A DNA stretch of 64,000 nt from Loktanella sp. Alg231-35 (GTDB lineage Bacteria > Pseudomonadota > Alphaproteobacteria > Rhodobacterales > Rhodobacteraceae), in contig NZ_FREV01000002.1 in assembly GCF_900143545.1 (NCBI RefSeq), positions 62,018-126,017 of the forward strand, in the 5' to 3' direction. Shown piece by piece: positions 17,008 to 26,065 of this stretch. The stretch's first letter is position 1; each line of letters starts with the position of its first letter. Position numbers and translations under genes: made by a program. Under the pieces are notes generated by a model. That model saw only the letters and a list, made by a program, of their open reading frames with translations, did no database searches and was not told the DNA's origin.

Positions 17008-19011
17008 ATGGCTTACCTTCTGGGTGTGGATACGGGCGGCACATATACGGATGCCGTGATCATAGATGAGGCAACCGACAGCGTTGTTGCATCGGCTAAG
17101 GCGCTGACGTCGCGCCCTGACCTGGCAACAGGTGTGGGTGCCGCGATTGATACCGCCTTGGCAGAAGGCGGTGTTGCGCCTGCCGATATTGCGATGGTGT
17201 CGCTTTCCACGACTCTTGCCACAAATGCCCTTGTCGAAGGACAGGGCGGGCGGGTTGCCTTGGTCGTGATTGGCTTTGATCAGGCGGATCTGGGCCGGGC
17301 TGGCCTAGCAGAGGCCCTGCGCGGCGATCCCGTGATCAGCCTAGCGGGCGGGCACAATCACGCAGGCGGTGAAGTTGCGGTACTTGATTTGTCCGATCTT
17401 GAGGCCGGCTTGAAAGCGCTAGAGCCGGGGATAACCGGGTTTGCGGTTGCTGCCAGCTTTGCCACGCGTAACCCCGCCCATGAGATTGCTGTGCGTGACA
17501 TGATCCGTGATCTGACGGGCAAACCGGTCAGTTGCTCGCACGAGTTAAGCCAGGCGTTGGGTGGCCCAAAGCGCGCGCTGACGGCTGTGTTGAATGCCCG
17601 CCTGATCGGGATGATAGATCGGTTGATCACGGCCTGCGAAACCCATCTGGATCATGTCGGTATTCCCGCCCGTTTGATGGTTGTGCGTGGTGATGGCGCG
17701 CTTGTCTCGGCCGATGTAGCCCGCGAAAAGCCGATTGAGACGATCCTCAGCGGTCCTGCCGCCTCTGTCGCCGGGGCAAGTTGGTTGAGCGGTGAAACCG
17801 ATGCTTTGGTCAGCGACATCGGGGGGACGACAACGGATGTCTGCCTGTTGCGTGACGGCCGACCCAAGATTGATCCGCAGGGCGCGCGCGTTGGTCCGTT
17901 TCGGACAATGGTTGAGGCTGTGGCGATGCGCACCACGGGGCTAGGTGGCGACAGTGAGGTGCATGTGGTCGAGGGGCTGCATGGCGGTTTGCGGCTTGGC
18001 CCTCGTCGTTTAATGCCCATTTCGTTGGCGGCCCGGCATCACCCTGATCTAGTGCATCAAACCCTTGATCGCGGGTTGGCGCAGGACATTCCGGCCAGCG
18101 ATGGCGGGCAATTTGCGATTCCTTTGTGGGAGGCGACGCCAGAAGGGCTCGACCCGCGCGAAAAAACTGTCGCACAGCGTTTGGCTGATGGTCCGTTGCG
18201 GGTCGGTCATGCGGTACAATCACGGCTAGAGGGCCCTGCGTTGGCGCGTATGGTCGCGCGCGGGCAGGTGATTTTGGCTGGTGTGACGCCATCTGATGCT
18301 GCACATGCGTTGGGTCTTGTTTCAGCGTGGGATGCGGATGCCGCTGAAAAGGCGCTTGCCATTTTTGCGCGCCGACGTACCGGCGGGGGCGAGCCGTTGG
18401 CGCCGGATGGCACCACATTGGCGCGGCAGATCGTTGATCAACTGACAGCACAGACGGTGGATTGTCTGTTGCAGGCCGCATTTGCCGAAGATGATCTGGA
18501 TTGGGACGATCCTGCCGCCTTGGCACGGCATCCGCTGACGCAAGCGGGGCTTGAGGGTCATCAAGGGTTGGTGCAGACGCGGATGTCACTGGGCGTGCCC
18601 GTTGTCGGGCTTGGGGCATCGGCGGCGACGTATTATGGCGCGGTCGGCAAGCGACTGGGCACGTCGATGGTGTTGCCCGTGCATGGCGGCGTGGCCAACG
18701 CCATTGGTGCTGTTGTTGGACAGGTGCAGATGCAAGCAATCGGCACCGTCAGCAGCGCGGGCGAAGGGGCTTTTTCAATCCATTTGCCGGAGGGGCCACA
18801 GGTTTACGCAGACAAGGACGCGGCTTTGGCGGCGCTTGAGACGCATCTGCGCACTGAAGCCGAACGGCGCGTGCGCGCCTCGGGTGTCGAAGACATCCGC
18901 TATTCCGTCAGCAGCGATATCTCTGAAATTGATATTGAAGGGCGCGCGATGTTCATTGAGGCAACCATGCGGGTTGAAGCCAGCGGTCGCCCACGCATTG
19001 CCTCGGGCTAG
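17008..19011 (+). CDS. hyuA: Hydantoinase A / oxoprolinase family protein
   Basis: 667 residues, an ATP-grasp-free actin-like ATPase fold. The N-terminal 'LLGVDTGGTYTDAVII' is the Hydant_A_N phosphate motif, and the second nucleotide motif is 'ALVSDIGGTTTDVCLL' near 268. In between, 'VSLSTTLATNALVEGQGG' is characteristic. Such proteins use ATP to open 5-oxoproline, N-methylhydantoin or related lactams, commonly with a HyuB partner. No HyuB is next to it; the next gene is a phosphatidyltransferase. At 667 residues it corresponds to the HyuA half only. Start ATG after GAGACGAGACAGCAGCA. Substrate unknown. Confidence 0.86.
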   Translation: MAYLLGVDTGGTYTDAVIIDEATDSVVASAKALTSRPDLATGVGAAIDTALAEGGVAPADIAMVSLSTTLATNALVEGQGGRVALVVIGFDQADLGRAGLAEALRGDPVISLAGGHNHAGGEVAVLDLSDLEAGLKALEPGITGFAVAASFATRNPAHEIAVRDMIRDLTGKPVSCSHELSQALGGPKRALTAVLNARLIGMIDRLITACETHLDHVGIPARLMVVRGDGALVSADVAREKPIETILSGPAASVAGASWLSGETDALVSDIGGTTTDVCLLRDGRPKIDPQGARVGPFRTMVEAVAMRTTGLGGDSEVHVVEGLHGGLRLGPRRLMPISLAARHHPDLVHQTLDRGLAQDIPASDGGQFAIPLWEATPEGLDPREKTVAQRLADGPLRVGHAVQSRLEGPALARMVARGQVILAGVTPSDAAHALGLVSAWDADAAEKALAIFARRRTGGGEPLAPDGTTLARQIVDQLTAQTVDCLLQAAFAEDDLDWDDPAALARHPLTQAGLEGHQGLVQTRMSLGVPVVGLGASAATYYGAVGKRLGTSMVLPVHGGVANAIGAVVGQVQMQAIGTVSSAGEGAFSIHLPEGPQVYADKDAALAALETHLRTEAERRVRASGVEDIRYSVSSDISEIDIEGRAMFIEATMRVEASGRPRIASG

Positions 19012-19127
19012 GGGCCAGACCCAAAGGTGATTGTGTCAATCCCGGCGGTCTCTCTCACATTCCTGTCAGGTGAATTGCGTCAGCAGGTCGCATCGTTCAC
19101 AAGAAGGCGAACTTTGGACCGGACCCC

Positions 19128-19736
19128 ATGCTAGACCGCTATGCCCGCCAGATCATCGACCCGCCGTTGAACCACATTGGTGCGACGCTTGCGGCGCGTG
19201 GGTTCACAGCAGATGGGGTGACGTTGATCGGATTGGCGCTTGGTTTGTTTGCTGCTTTGTTGATTGCTGTTGGTCAGCCCGGTTGGGCATTGATCCCGCT
19301 TTTGGCAAGCCGTTTGGCCGATGGGCTGGATGGGGCCGTCGCGCGTGCCACACGCAAGACCGACTTTGGTGGCTACCTTGATATCGCCGTTGATTTCCTA
19401 TTCTACGGGGCGATCCCGATGGCCTTTGTCTTGTATGACCCTGCCACGAACGGGGCAGCGGGGGCGTTTCTGCTAACCGCGTTTTACTTCAACGGAACCA
19501 GTTTTCTGGGTTATGCCATCCTCGCTGAAAAGCATGGTCACAAGACCGATGCCCAAGGGCAGAAGTCGCTTTACTACTCCAACGGCATTCTGGAAGGGAC
19601 CGAGACCATCGTTTTCTTTATCCTGCTTTGCCTGCTGCCTGCATATTTTTCATTGCTCGCATGGGTCTTTGGGGCTTTATGCTTTGCGACCGCCACACTG
19701 CGGATTTATGCCGCCAAACACATCTATACGAACTGA
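19128..19736 (+). CDS. ynjF: CDP-alcohol phosphatidyltransferase family protein (YnjF-like)
   Basis: 202 residues, with about six membrane helices. The catalytic motif of the family, D-x2-D-G-x2-A-R-x8-G-x3-D-x3-D, is complete as 'DGLDGAVAR' followed by 'GGYLDIAVD' (residues about 65-91). It swaps CMP on a CDP-activated lipid or polyol for an alcohol. Escherichia coli YnjF belongs to the same family and lies in the ynjABCDEF cluster; here the gene is followed after 12 bases by ynjB-, ynjC- and ynjD-like genes, which supports the assignment. The alcohol acceptor is unknown. Confidence 0.8.
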   Translation: MLDRYARQIIDPPLNHIGATLAARGFTADGVTLIGLALGLFAALLIAVGQPGWALIPLLASRLADGLDGAVARATRKTDFGGYLDIAVDFLFYGAIPMAFVLYDPATNGAAGAFLLTAFYFNGTSFLGYAILAEKHGHKTDAQGQKSLYYSNGILEGTETIVFFILLCLLPAYFSLLAWVFGALCFATATLRIYAAKHIYTN

Positions 19737-19748
19737 AGGACGATACTT

Positions 19749-20948
19749 ATGAAACATCTCGCCATTCTGGCCGCTTTGCTGGCCCCGGTGCCTGCATTGG
19801 CCGACACCGATCCCGCGAACTGGGATGATGTGACCGCAGCGGCTGACGGCCAGACCGTCTATTGGAATGCATGGGGTGGGTCTACCACGACCAATGATTT
19901 CATCGCATGGGTCGGTGACCGCGTAATGGCCGACTATGGCGTCACGCTGGAACATGTGAAGCTGACAGACACCGCCGACGCTGTCACCCGTGTTTTGTCC
20001 GAAAAGCAGGCCGGTGAAGATGACGACGGCGCAATCGACATGATCTGGATCAACGGTGCTAATTTTGCCGCCATGAAAGAGGCCGATCTGCTGTTTGGTC
20101 CTTATGCAGAGCAATTGCCAAACTGGGCCGTTGTTGATGCCGAAGGCAAGACAGTGCAGACCGATTTCACCGTACCGGTTGAAGGCTTTGAAAGCCCGTG
20201 GGCCATGGCGCAGGTTGTCTTTGTACATGACACTGCCGATATGCCTGACCGTCTGGGTTCGATGCAGGCGCTGTTGGAATGGACGGCTGCCAATCCGGGC
20301 CGTTTCAGCTATCCACAGCCGCCTGATTTTCTGGGTACGACCTTTCTGAAGCAGGTGTTGGTCGATATTCTGCCTGACCCATCTGTACTGGCTGATCCGG
20401 CGACGGATGAAAACTATGAAGCAGTTACAGCCCCGCTTTGGGCCTATCTGGACGAGCTGACGCCAAATCTGTGGCGCGAAGGCAAAGCATATCCTGCGAC
20501 CGGCACGGCAATGTTCCCGCTGATCGCTGACGGAGAACTGGATTTGTCCATTTCCTTCAGCCCCGGTGCTGCCTCCACGGCCATTGCCAACAGCGAACTA
20601 CCGCCCTCTGTGCGCACTTTCGTGTTGGACAAGGGCACAATCGGCAACGCGTCCTTTGTTGCGGTCCCATACAACTCCGGCTCCAAAGAAGGTGCGATGG
20701 TTGTCGCTAACTTCCTGATGTCACCCGAGGCACAGGCACGCGCGCAGGACCCATCGATCCTTGGCTATGGCACTGTGCTGAACATGGCGGCCCTCTCCGA
20801 CGATGACCGGGCGCTGTTTGATGCACTTGAGTTGGGCGTTGCCACGCTATCCCCGGCTGAACTGGGTTCAGTACAGGCAGAGCCGCACCCAAGCTGGGCC
20901 ACGCGCATCGCAGATGATTGGATGACCCGCTACGGTGTGTCCGAATAA
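19749..20948 (+). CDS. ynjB: ABC transporter substrate-binding protein (YnjB-like)
   Basis: 399 residues with an 18-residue signal peptide ending 'VPALA'. The mature part starts 'DTDPANWDDVTAAADGQTVYWNAWGG', and the run 'AWGGSTTTNDFIAWV' is typical of YnjB. It is an extracytoplasmic binding protein of the thiamine/iron/spermidine (type 1) class, feeding the fused permease downstream. E. coli YnjB is known only as a putative solute binder, so the ligand stays unassigned. Ribosome site GAAGGACGATACTT. The 3' gap holds the second copy of the CCCGGATCAAG palindrome. Confidence 0.88.
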   Translation: MKHLAILAALLAPVPALADTDPANWDDVTAAADGQTVYWNAWGGSTTTNDFIAWVGDRVMADYGVTLEHVKLTDTADAVTRVLSEKQAGEDDDGAIDMIWINGANFAAMKEADLLFGPYAEQLPNWAVVDAEGKTVQTDFTVPVEGFESPWAMAQVVFVHDTADMPDRLGSMQALLEWTAANPGRFSYPQPPDFLGTTFLKQVLVDILPDPSVLADPATDENYEAVTAPLWAYLDELTPNLWREGKAYPATGTAMFPLIADGELDLSISFSPGAASTAIANSELPPSVRTFVLDKGTIGNASFVAVPYNSGSKEGAMVVANFLMSPEAQARAQDPSILGYGTVLNMAALSDDDRALFDALELGVATLSPAELGSVQAEPHPSWATRIADDWMTRYGVSE

Positions 20949-20967
20949 GAGTGTCAGAATTGATGAT

Positions 20968-20998
20968 ACGCTGTCCCGGATCAAGTCCGGGACAGCGT
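20968..20998. repeat. Perfect hairpin, REP-like family member
   Basis: A 13-bp perfect stem (20968-20980 with 20986-20998) surrounds the 5-base loop TCAAG. The core CCCGGATCAAGTCCGGG is the same as in the larger inverted repeat at 1963-2023. It lies between the ynjB-like and ynjC-like genes of one operon, where such hairpins often set relative transcript levels after the binding-protein gene. Confidence 0.85.
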
Positions 20999-21003
20999 AA
21001 GAT

Positions 21004-22698
21004 ATGAACAGCCGCCGCCTCCTTCCCATTCTGCCAATCCTGACATTGCTCGCGATGCTAGGACCGGTCGTGGCCGGGCTGTGGGGGACGCTGCTGCCCG
21101 CCTTTGGGCATTTGCCTGCGGCGGGACTGACCGGCCCATCACTGGATCCGTTCCGCGATTTGTTTGACTGGGCGGGTTTGCCCCGAGCAATGTTCTTGTC
21201 GATCTCTACGGGGTTGCTGGCCACTGGCATATCACTGGTCATTGTGATGCTGATCAACGCTGGCTGGTCCGGCACAAAGCCGTTCCGCGGGTTAGAGCGG
21301 CTCTTGTCGCCGCTCTTGTCCGTTCCGCATGCCGCCGCTGCCTTTGGGTTGGCCTTTCTGATTGCGCCGTCGGGGTGGTTGTCGCGTCTGTTGTCGCCCA
21401 TGGTCACTGGCTGGGACCGTCCGCCTGATCTGCTGATTGTGCAGGATACATGGGGCCTGACAATGACCGCCGGGTTGATCGTCAAAGAGGTGCCATTCCT
21501 GTTGCTGATCACTTTGGCCGCCCTTGGGCAAGCCGACGCGCAGCGCAGCGTCGCGATTTCGCAGGCTTTGGGGTACGGGCGGGTCACAGGGTGGCTCAAA
21601 ACAGTGTTCCCGCGTGTCTACGCCCAAATCAGACCACCGATTTATGTCGTCTTGGCCTATTCAATGTCCGTGGTCGACGTCGCCGTGATCCTTGGCCCCA
21701 ACACCCCGCCATCACTGTCGGTGCAGATCGTGAAATGGATGTCTGACCCTGACCTTGCCATGCGGCTGGAAGGGGCGGCGGGGGCCTTGTTGCAACTGGG
21801 GCTGGTGATTGGTGCCTTGGTGTTTTGGCGGTTGGGAGAACATGTCGTGGGGCGGGTTGGTAAGCGCTGGATCGCATCTGGCGCGCGTGGCCGGCTTGAC
21901 CCCCTGGTCGCCCAAGGGGCGTTGGCCGCTGGGGCGGTTTGTGCGCTTAGCGTCATGCTTGGGTTGGTTGTACTGACGATCTGGTCATTTGCGGGCTATT
22001 GGGGCTTTCCTGACGCTCTGCCCGATGCATTCACATGGCGCAACTGGATGCGCTTTGGGCCCGGCACGCTGGAGGCGCTGGGCGAAACAGCCTTGATTGC
22101 CGTCACGGTTGCTATGACTGCGTTGATCCTGACCATCGGGTGCCTAGAGGCCGAGTACCGCTTTGGATTGTCCTTCAGCCAGCGGGCGGTCTGGCTGCTG
22201 TATTTGCCACTTTTGATCCCGCAAACGGCGTTTCTGCCGGGGCTACAAACACTGATGCTAAGCCTTGGGGCGGATGTGGGGCGGGCACCTGTTATGCTGG
22301 CGCATCTGGTGTTTGTGCTGCCCTACGTGTTCCTATCGTTGGCCGATCCATTCCGCGCATGGGACACGCGGATGGGCACCATTGCTGCGGCCTTGCGTGC
22401 CAGCCCCAATGGGGTGCTATGGCGTGTCCGCTTGCCGATGCTGCTGCGCCCGATCCTGACGGCTCTGGCTGTGGGTTTGGCGGTGTCCGTGGGGCAGTAT
22501 TTGCCGACCCTGTTGATTGGCGGGGGCCGGGTCCAGACACTGACGACCGAGGCGGTCGCACTCGCCTCAGGTGGCGACAGACGGGCCATTGGGGTTTACG
22601 GGTTGATGCAAACGGGGGCAGCCTTGGTGCCATTTGCGCTGGCCCTGCTGATCCCGACGCTGGTGTGGCGCAACAGGAAAGGACTGCGGCATGGATAA
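21004..22698 (+). CDS. ynjC: Fused two-domain ABC permease (YnjC-like)
   Basis: 564 residues carrying two permease modules in one chain, as in ThiP, AfuB and YnjC. Each half has about six membrane helices, and each has a coupling loop: 'AISQALGYGRVTGWLKTVFP' in the first half (about 180-200) and 'AALRASPNGVLWRVRLPMLL' in the second (about 460-480). It therefore forms the whole membrane channel as one protein. The start ATG lies six bases after the hairpin, and no strong ribosome site is visible. It overlaps the ATPase gene by eight bases. It imports whatever the YnjB-like protein binds. Confidence 0.88.
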   Translation: MNSRRLLPILPILTLLAMLGPVVAGLWGTLLPAFGHLPAAGLTGPSLDPFRDLFDWAGLPRAMFLSISTGLLATGISLVIVMLINAGWSGTKPFRGLERLLSPLLSVPHAAAAFGLAFLIAPSGWLSRLLSPMVTGWDRPPDLLIVQDTWGLTMTAGLIVKEVPFLLLITLAALGQADAQRSVAISQALGYGRVTGWLKTVFPRVYAQIRPPIYVVLAYSMSVVDVAVILGPNTPPSLSVQIVKWMSDPDLAMRLEGAAGALLQLGLVIGALVFWRLGEHVVGRVGKRWIASGARGRLDPLVAQGALAAGAVCALSVMLGLVVLTIWSFAGYWGFPDALPDAFTWRNWMRFGPGTLEALGETALIAVTVAMTALILTIGCLEAEYRFGLSFSQRAVWLLYLPLLIPQTAFLPGLQTLMLSLGADVGRAPVMLAHLVFVLPYVFLSLADPFRAWDTRMGTIAAALRASPNGVLWRVRLPMLLRPILTALAVGLAVSVGQYLPTLLIGGGRVQTLTTEAVALASGGDRRAIGVYGLMQTGAALVPFALALLIPTLVWRNRKGLRHG

Positions 22699-23326
22699 GG
22701 GGCTTTCGCTGCGCGATGTGACGATCACCAAGGGCGGCGCTCCGCTTTTGTCGGTGAGCCACGACATTGCACCCGGAGAAGTGCTGACGGTGATGGGGCC
22801 GTCCGGCGTGGGCAAGTCCACATTGCTTGCCTTCATCACCGGCACTTTGGCGCCTGATTTTCACGCGACAGGCGACGTTTGGTTGGACGGGCAGGATATC
22901 ACCCACGCCGCCCCGCATCAACGGCGGGTGGGTATCCTGTTTCAGGATGATCTGTTGTTTCCACATCTGTCGGTTGGGGCGAACCTTGCCTTTGGTTTGC
23001 AACCGGGTGGTAGCCGGGCAGAGCGAGCGGCCAAAATTGCGGAGGCCCTGAACGAGATCGGCCTGAGCGGTTTTGAAGATCGCGACCCTGCGACGCTATC
23101 AGGAGGACAAAAGGCCCGTGTTGCCTTAATGCGGATGCTGCTGTCGGAGCCATGTGGATTGCTGCTCGACGAGCCATTTTCCCGGTTGGACGCGGCCTTG
23201 CGGGCGCAAGTGCGCGATATGGTGTTTGATCGGGCGAAGGCGCGGCAACTGCCGGTCTTGATGGTGACGCATGATGCCGACGACGCGCAGGCGGCGGGTG
23301 GGGTGATTGTGACGCTGGGCGGCTAA
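22691..23326 (+). CDS. ynjD: ABC transporter ATP-binding protein (YnjD-like)
   Basis: 211 residues. Walker A 'GPSGVGKSTLLAFITG' at about 36-51, Q-loop 'GILFQDDLLFPHLSV', signature 'LSGGQKARVALMRML', Walker B 'GLLLDEPFSRLD' and switch 'MVTHDADDAQ'. It lacks the regulatory C-terminal extension of MalK-type ATPases, in keeping with the short YnjD family. Its start lies inside the permease gene, so translation is coupled. Together with the two upstream products it makes a complete importer. Confidence 0.9.
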   Translation: MDKGLSLRDVTITKGGAPLLSVSHDIAPGEVLTVMGPSGVGKSTLLAFITGTLAPDFHATGDVWLDGQDITHAAPHQRRVGILFQDDLLFPHLSVGANLAFGLQPGGSRAERAAKIAEALNEIGLSGFEDRDPATLSGGQKARVALMRMLLSEPCGLLLDEPFSRLDAALRAQVRDMVFDRAKARQLPVLMVTHDADDAQAAGGVIVTLGG

Positions 23327-24432
23327 AGCGTGTCTGTTTGAAACAACCACACTTTCAAACCGCCATGTGGGATCGGCGGGCCTTTGGGTTTGAACGGAAG
23401 CCCCGTAGCCTTGGCGAGGTTGGGGTCGCTGGTGACCAGTCCCACCCGCCAACCGGAGAATTCTGATTTCAGCCGCGTGCCCAGCCCAGCATAGACCCCC
23501 ATCAACATCTTTTGATTGCCGATCCGGCCACCGTAAGGCGGGTTGCACATGATCAGACCGGCCGGCCCTTCCGGGCGGGTGATGTCAGCGGCTGAGATGT
23601 TCTGGAAGGCGATATGTTCGGCCACACCAGCACGTTCGGCGTTGGCGGTTGCCATGCGGATGGCACCTGCGTCGCGGTCGCTGCCGTGGAATTGTTGGGT
23701 AGGCGTGTGGGGTGCACCCACCCTACGTAGGGTGTCCCACGTGGTGGCGTTGAATGTCGCCAGATCCTCGAAGGCGAAACGGCGGCTGCGTCCGGGGTAT
23801 AGACCCGCCGCCATTTCCGCCGCTTCGATCACGAACGTGCCCGAGCCGCACATGGGATCCAGCACCGGCTCTACCCCATCATAGCTGCATTCGCGCAACA
23901 TCAATGCAGCAAGCGTTTCGCGCATGGGCGCTTTGCCAACGGCCTCTTTGTGGCCGCGCTTGTGCAGGCTGTCGCCGGACGTATCGACGCTGATCGTCAC
24001 GCGGTTATCGTCAATGCGCAACTTCACCGCAACGGTGGCATCTGCGCTGATGGTCATCCCGTGACTTTCTTTCAGCGCCGTCTCGATCCGCTGGGCAGCA
24101 GCACCCGCATGATAGATTTTGGACTTGCGGGAGGTGCTGACCTCTACCCGGACCGGGATATCGCTGCGCAGAACATCGCCCCATGGAAACTTGCGCGCCC
24201 GTTTGTCCAGTTGCGCAAGGTGAAAGGCCATGAAGCTGCCAATCCGTGCCAACACCCGCGTCGCCCCGCGCAAGACCAGATTGGCGCGCCAGACATCGTC
24301 CCAAGTGCCGGTGATTGTCACGCCGCCGGTGGTTTGCTGCGGCTCAGCAAAGCCATTGGCGGCGACCTCGGCCAGCAGGGCCGCTTCCAGACCCGGCGTG
24401 CCTGTGATGAAAATCTCAAATGATGCGCTCAT
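23323..24432 (-). CDS. THUMP-domain class I RNA methyltransferase (RlmL-like)
   Basis: 369 residues. The N-terminal third is a ferredoxin-like plus THUMP region, then comes a Rossmann methyltransferase with 'DPMCGSGTFVIEAA' (SAM motif) and the base-flipping 'MCNPPYGGRIG' motif of N2-guanine or N6-adenine methylases. This architecture is that of RlmL (23S rRNA m2G2445) and archaeal/bacterial Trm14 relatives; at this length it lacks the second RlmK domain of E. coli RlmKL. ATG 24432 begins exactly at 'MSASFEIFITGTPGLE', the family N-terminus. Its stop overlaps that of the ynjD-like gene on the other strand by four bases. Confidence 0.87.
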   Translation of the reverse strand: MSASFEIFITGTPGLEAALLAEVAANGFAEPQQTTGGVTITGTWDDVWRANLVLRGATRVLARIGSFMAFHLAQLDKRARKFPWGDVLRSDIPVRVEVSTSRKSKIYHAGAAAQRIETALKESHGMTISADATVAVKLRIDDNRVTISVDTSGDSLHKRGHKEAVGKAPMRETLAALMLRECSYDGVEPVLDPMCGSGTFVIEAAEMAAGLYPGRSRRFAFEDLATFNATTWDTLRRVGAPHTPTQQFHGSDRDAGAIRMATANAERAGVAEHIAFQNISAADITRPEGPAGLIMCNPPYGGRIGNQKMLMGVYAGLGTRLKSEFSGWRVGLVTSDPNLAKATGLPFKPKGPPIPHGGLKVWLFQTDTL

Positions 24433-24482
24433 GCGGCGTCCATACGTGCATTGGTGTGGCAGATGCAAATGCCGTGCGTGGA

Positions 24483-25862
24483 TCAGAAATTCGAAACGAT
24501 ACCAAAGCGGATCTGAAGGGCCGAGGATTCGACCTCTTCCGCGTTAGAGCTGGTGCGCGTGGCGGACACATCAAGGCTGGGAGAAAAGCCGAAATACCGG
24601 ATGTCTTCAAAGACGGTATTGGCACCAATGGTCACAAAATGATCGCGCCGCCCGTCAAGCGTCGTCGTAAAGACCCGGTAGTTGCGGTAGCCTAGCTCTA
24701 GCGAGCTGGACCAGCGGGTGCCAAGGACGGGTTGTGCAAACTCATAGCTGACCTCGCTGGAGTATTCGGTGTAACTGCTTTCCGGCCCGGCCTCGTTCTT
24801 GCGGCTCGTCAGGGTCAGTTGGATCTTGTCATTGTTGGGCAAGGCGGAACTGAAACTGCCACTCAGATCATAGGTCAGGGTATCCACAAGGGCATCAGTC
24901 AATACGTTCTGGTCGCGTACAGAACCACGTATGGAATAGAACGCCCGGTTGTTCACAGGAATGGTATGGCTGACAATCAGATCAGAGAAATCGACGATCC
25001 GGTTACCGCCCGACCAATAGCTGCCAAGATTGAAACCGAATGTGACAGGGCCAAGCGGGCTAAGGGTCTTGCGGGTGTGACTTGCGCCAATCTGGGCAAG
25101 AAAGGTCGAGAAATCGTTGCCAGTGACAGATCGAATATCAGCATTGGGCGAGGAATCGAGCAAGCCCCTTGCTTCGGAAGACAATGTGTACGCCTGACCA
25201 GACATCGCGGCATTGAGCGATGTGCGCTGCGTTTCATCCTCGGATAGCCGATAGGCCAGTTGCACGCTGCCGAAATACTCAACCCCCGACAGGGCGCGCC
25301 GATCTTCGGGCAACAGGAACGTCAGGGGGATACCCTCAAACTCCAAAATCCCGTCGTCAGACCCGTTGTTGACGTTGTCCGAAGGCGCGATAGAGCCATT
25401 CAGCTGCACCGAAAGCGGGTTTGCTGCGGTGATGCGCACATATTCCGTGACCACCGCCTGCGCGTCTTCTTCGGAAGAGATATTGTTGGCGGCCCGCCGC
25501 AGCCAGAACTCTGCCCGCACGAATTGGTTCAGCCTCCCGCGCCCGCGCGCCACCAGCCGTGCCGCTTGCAGGCGGCTTTGCTCATCTGGGGCCACGTCAT
25601 AGGCGCGAGCGGCAGTTTTGGCCGATGCGGCGTCCTGACCAAGCTCGGATTGGGCGACGGCAAGCAGAAACAGGGCGGGATAGCTGTCAGGGTCTTGCGC
25701 GAGCATTTGTTCGGCCAGCGCCGCCGTTTGTGTCGGTTCTCCGGCCACCAGCGATGCTTCGGCCCCGGCCTGTAGATCGGCCAGATTGGATTGGCTCAGG
25801 GCGGGCGCGCCGGTCAACCCAAGCCCAAGGACAAGGCCGCAAAGGCAGAGCAGTTTTTGCAT
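24483..25862 (-). CDS. SLAM-like outer-membrane protein (TPR + DUF560-type barrel)
   Basis: 459 residues. A signal peptide ends near 'GAPALSQ' (about 23). Residues about 25-150 are alpha-helical TPR-like repeats ('SYPALFLLAVAQSELGQDAA'). Then 'NPLSVQLNGSIAPSDNVNNG' opens a region of alternating strands that ends in Phe, as outer-membrane barrels do. TPR plus such a barrel is the layout of surface lipoprotein assembly modulators (Slam), which move lipoproteins to the cell surface in Neisseria and relatives. Divergently placed next to it are two lipoprotein genes with Gly-rich anchors, plausible clients. Start 25862 (MQKLLCLCG) is taken for the signal peptide. The family call is from memory of its architecture. 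Confidence 0.7.
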   Translation of the reverse strand: MQKLLCLCGLVLGLGLTGAPALSQSNLADLQAGAEASLVAGEPTQTAALAEQMLAQDPDSYPALFLLAVAQSELGQDAASAKTAARAYDVAPDEQSRLQAARLVARGRGRLNQFVRAEFWLRRAANNISSEEDAQAVVTEYVRITAANPLSVQLNGSIAPSDNVNNGSDDGILEFEGIPLTFLLPEDRRALSGVEYFGSVQLAYRLSEDETQRTSLNAAMSGQAYTLSSEARGLLDSSPNADIRSVTGNDFSTFLAQIGASHTRKTLSPLGPVTFGFNLGSYWSGGNRIVDFSDLIVSHTIPVNNRAFYSIRGSVRDQNVLTDALVDTLTYDLSGSFSSALPNNDKIQLTLTSRKNEAGPESSYTEYSSEVSYEFAQPVLGTRWSSSLELGYRNYRVFTTTLDGRRDHFVTIGANTVFEDIRYFGFSPSLDVSATRTSSNAEEVESSALQIRFGIVSNF

Positions 25863-26065
25863 TATGTGGGGCCTGTGTTCATTGCCGCCAAAGCAAAACA
25901 AAGTTCTGGGATTTGCGCAAGTTAGCCGAAAATTGCGGCGGATCGCGTCTTATTGCCGCCCATCGGTTGGCGAAAACCCGCCTCGCAGACTGTCGCGTGC
26001 AGTTTTCCTTTTCGAATGTAAGGGCTTGCGGCTAGCTGTGTTGGGGGTGTCTTGGAGGGGAATTC

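Noticed and set aside
17810..18739. A 309-codon minus-strand frame inside hyuA
   Set aside because: Antisense shadow of a clear hydantoinase A gene; composition (Pro, Arg, His) is typical of such shadows.
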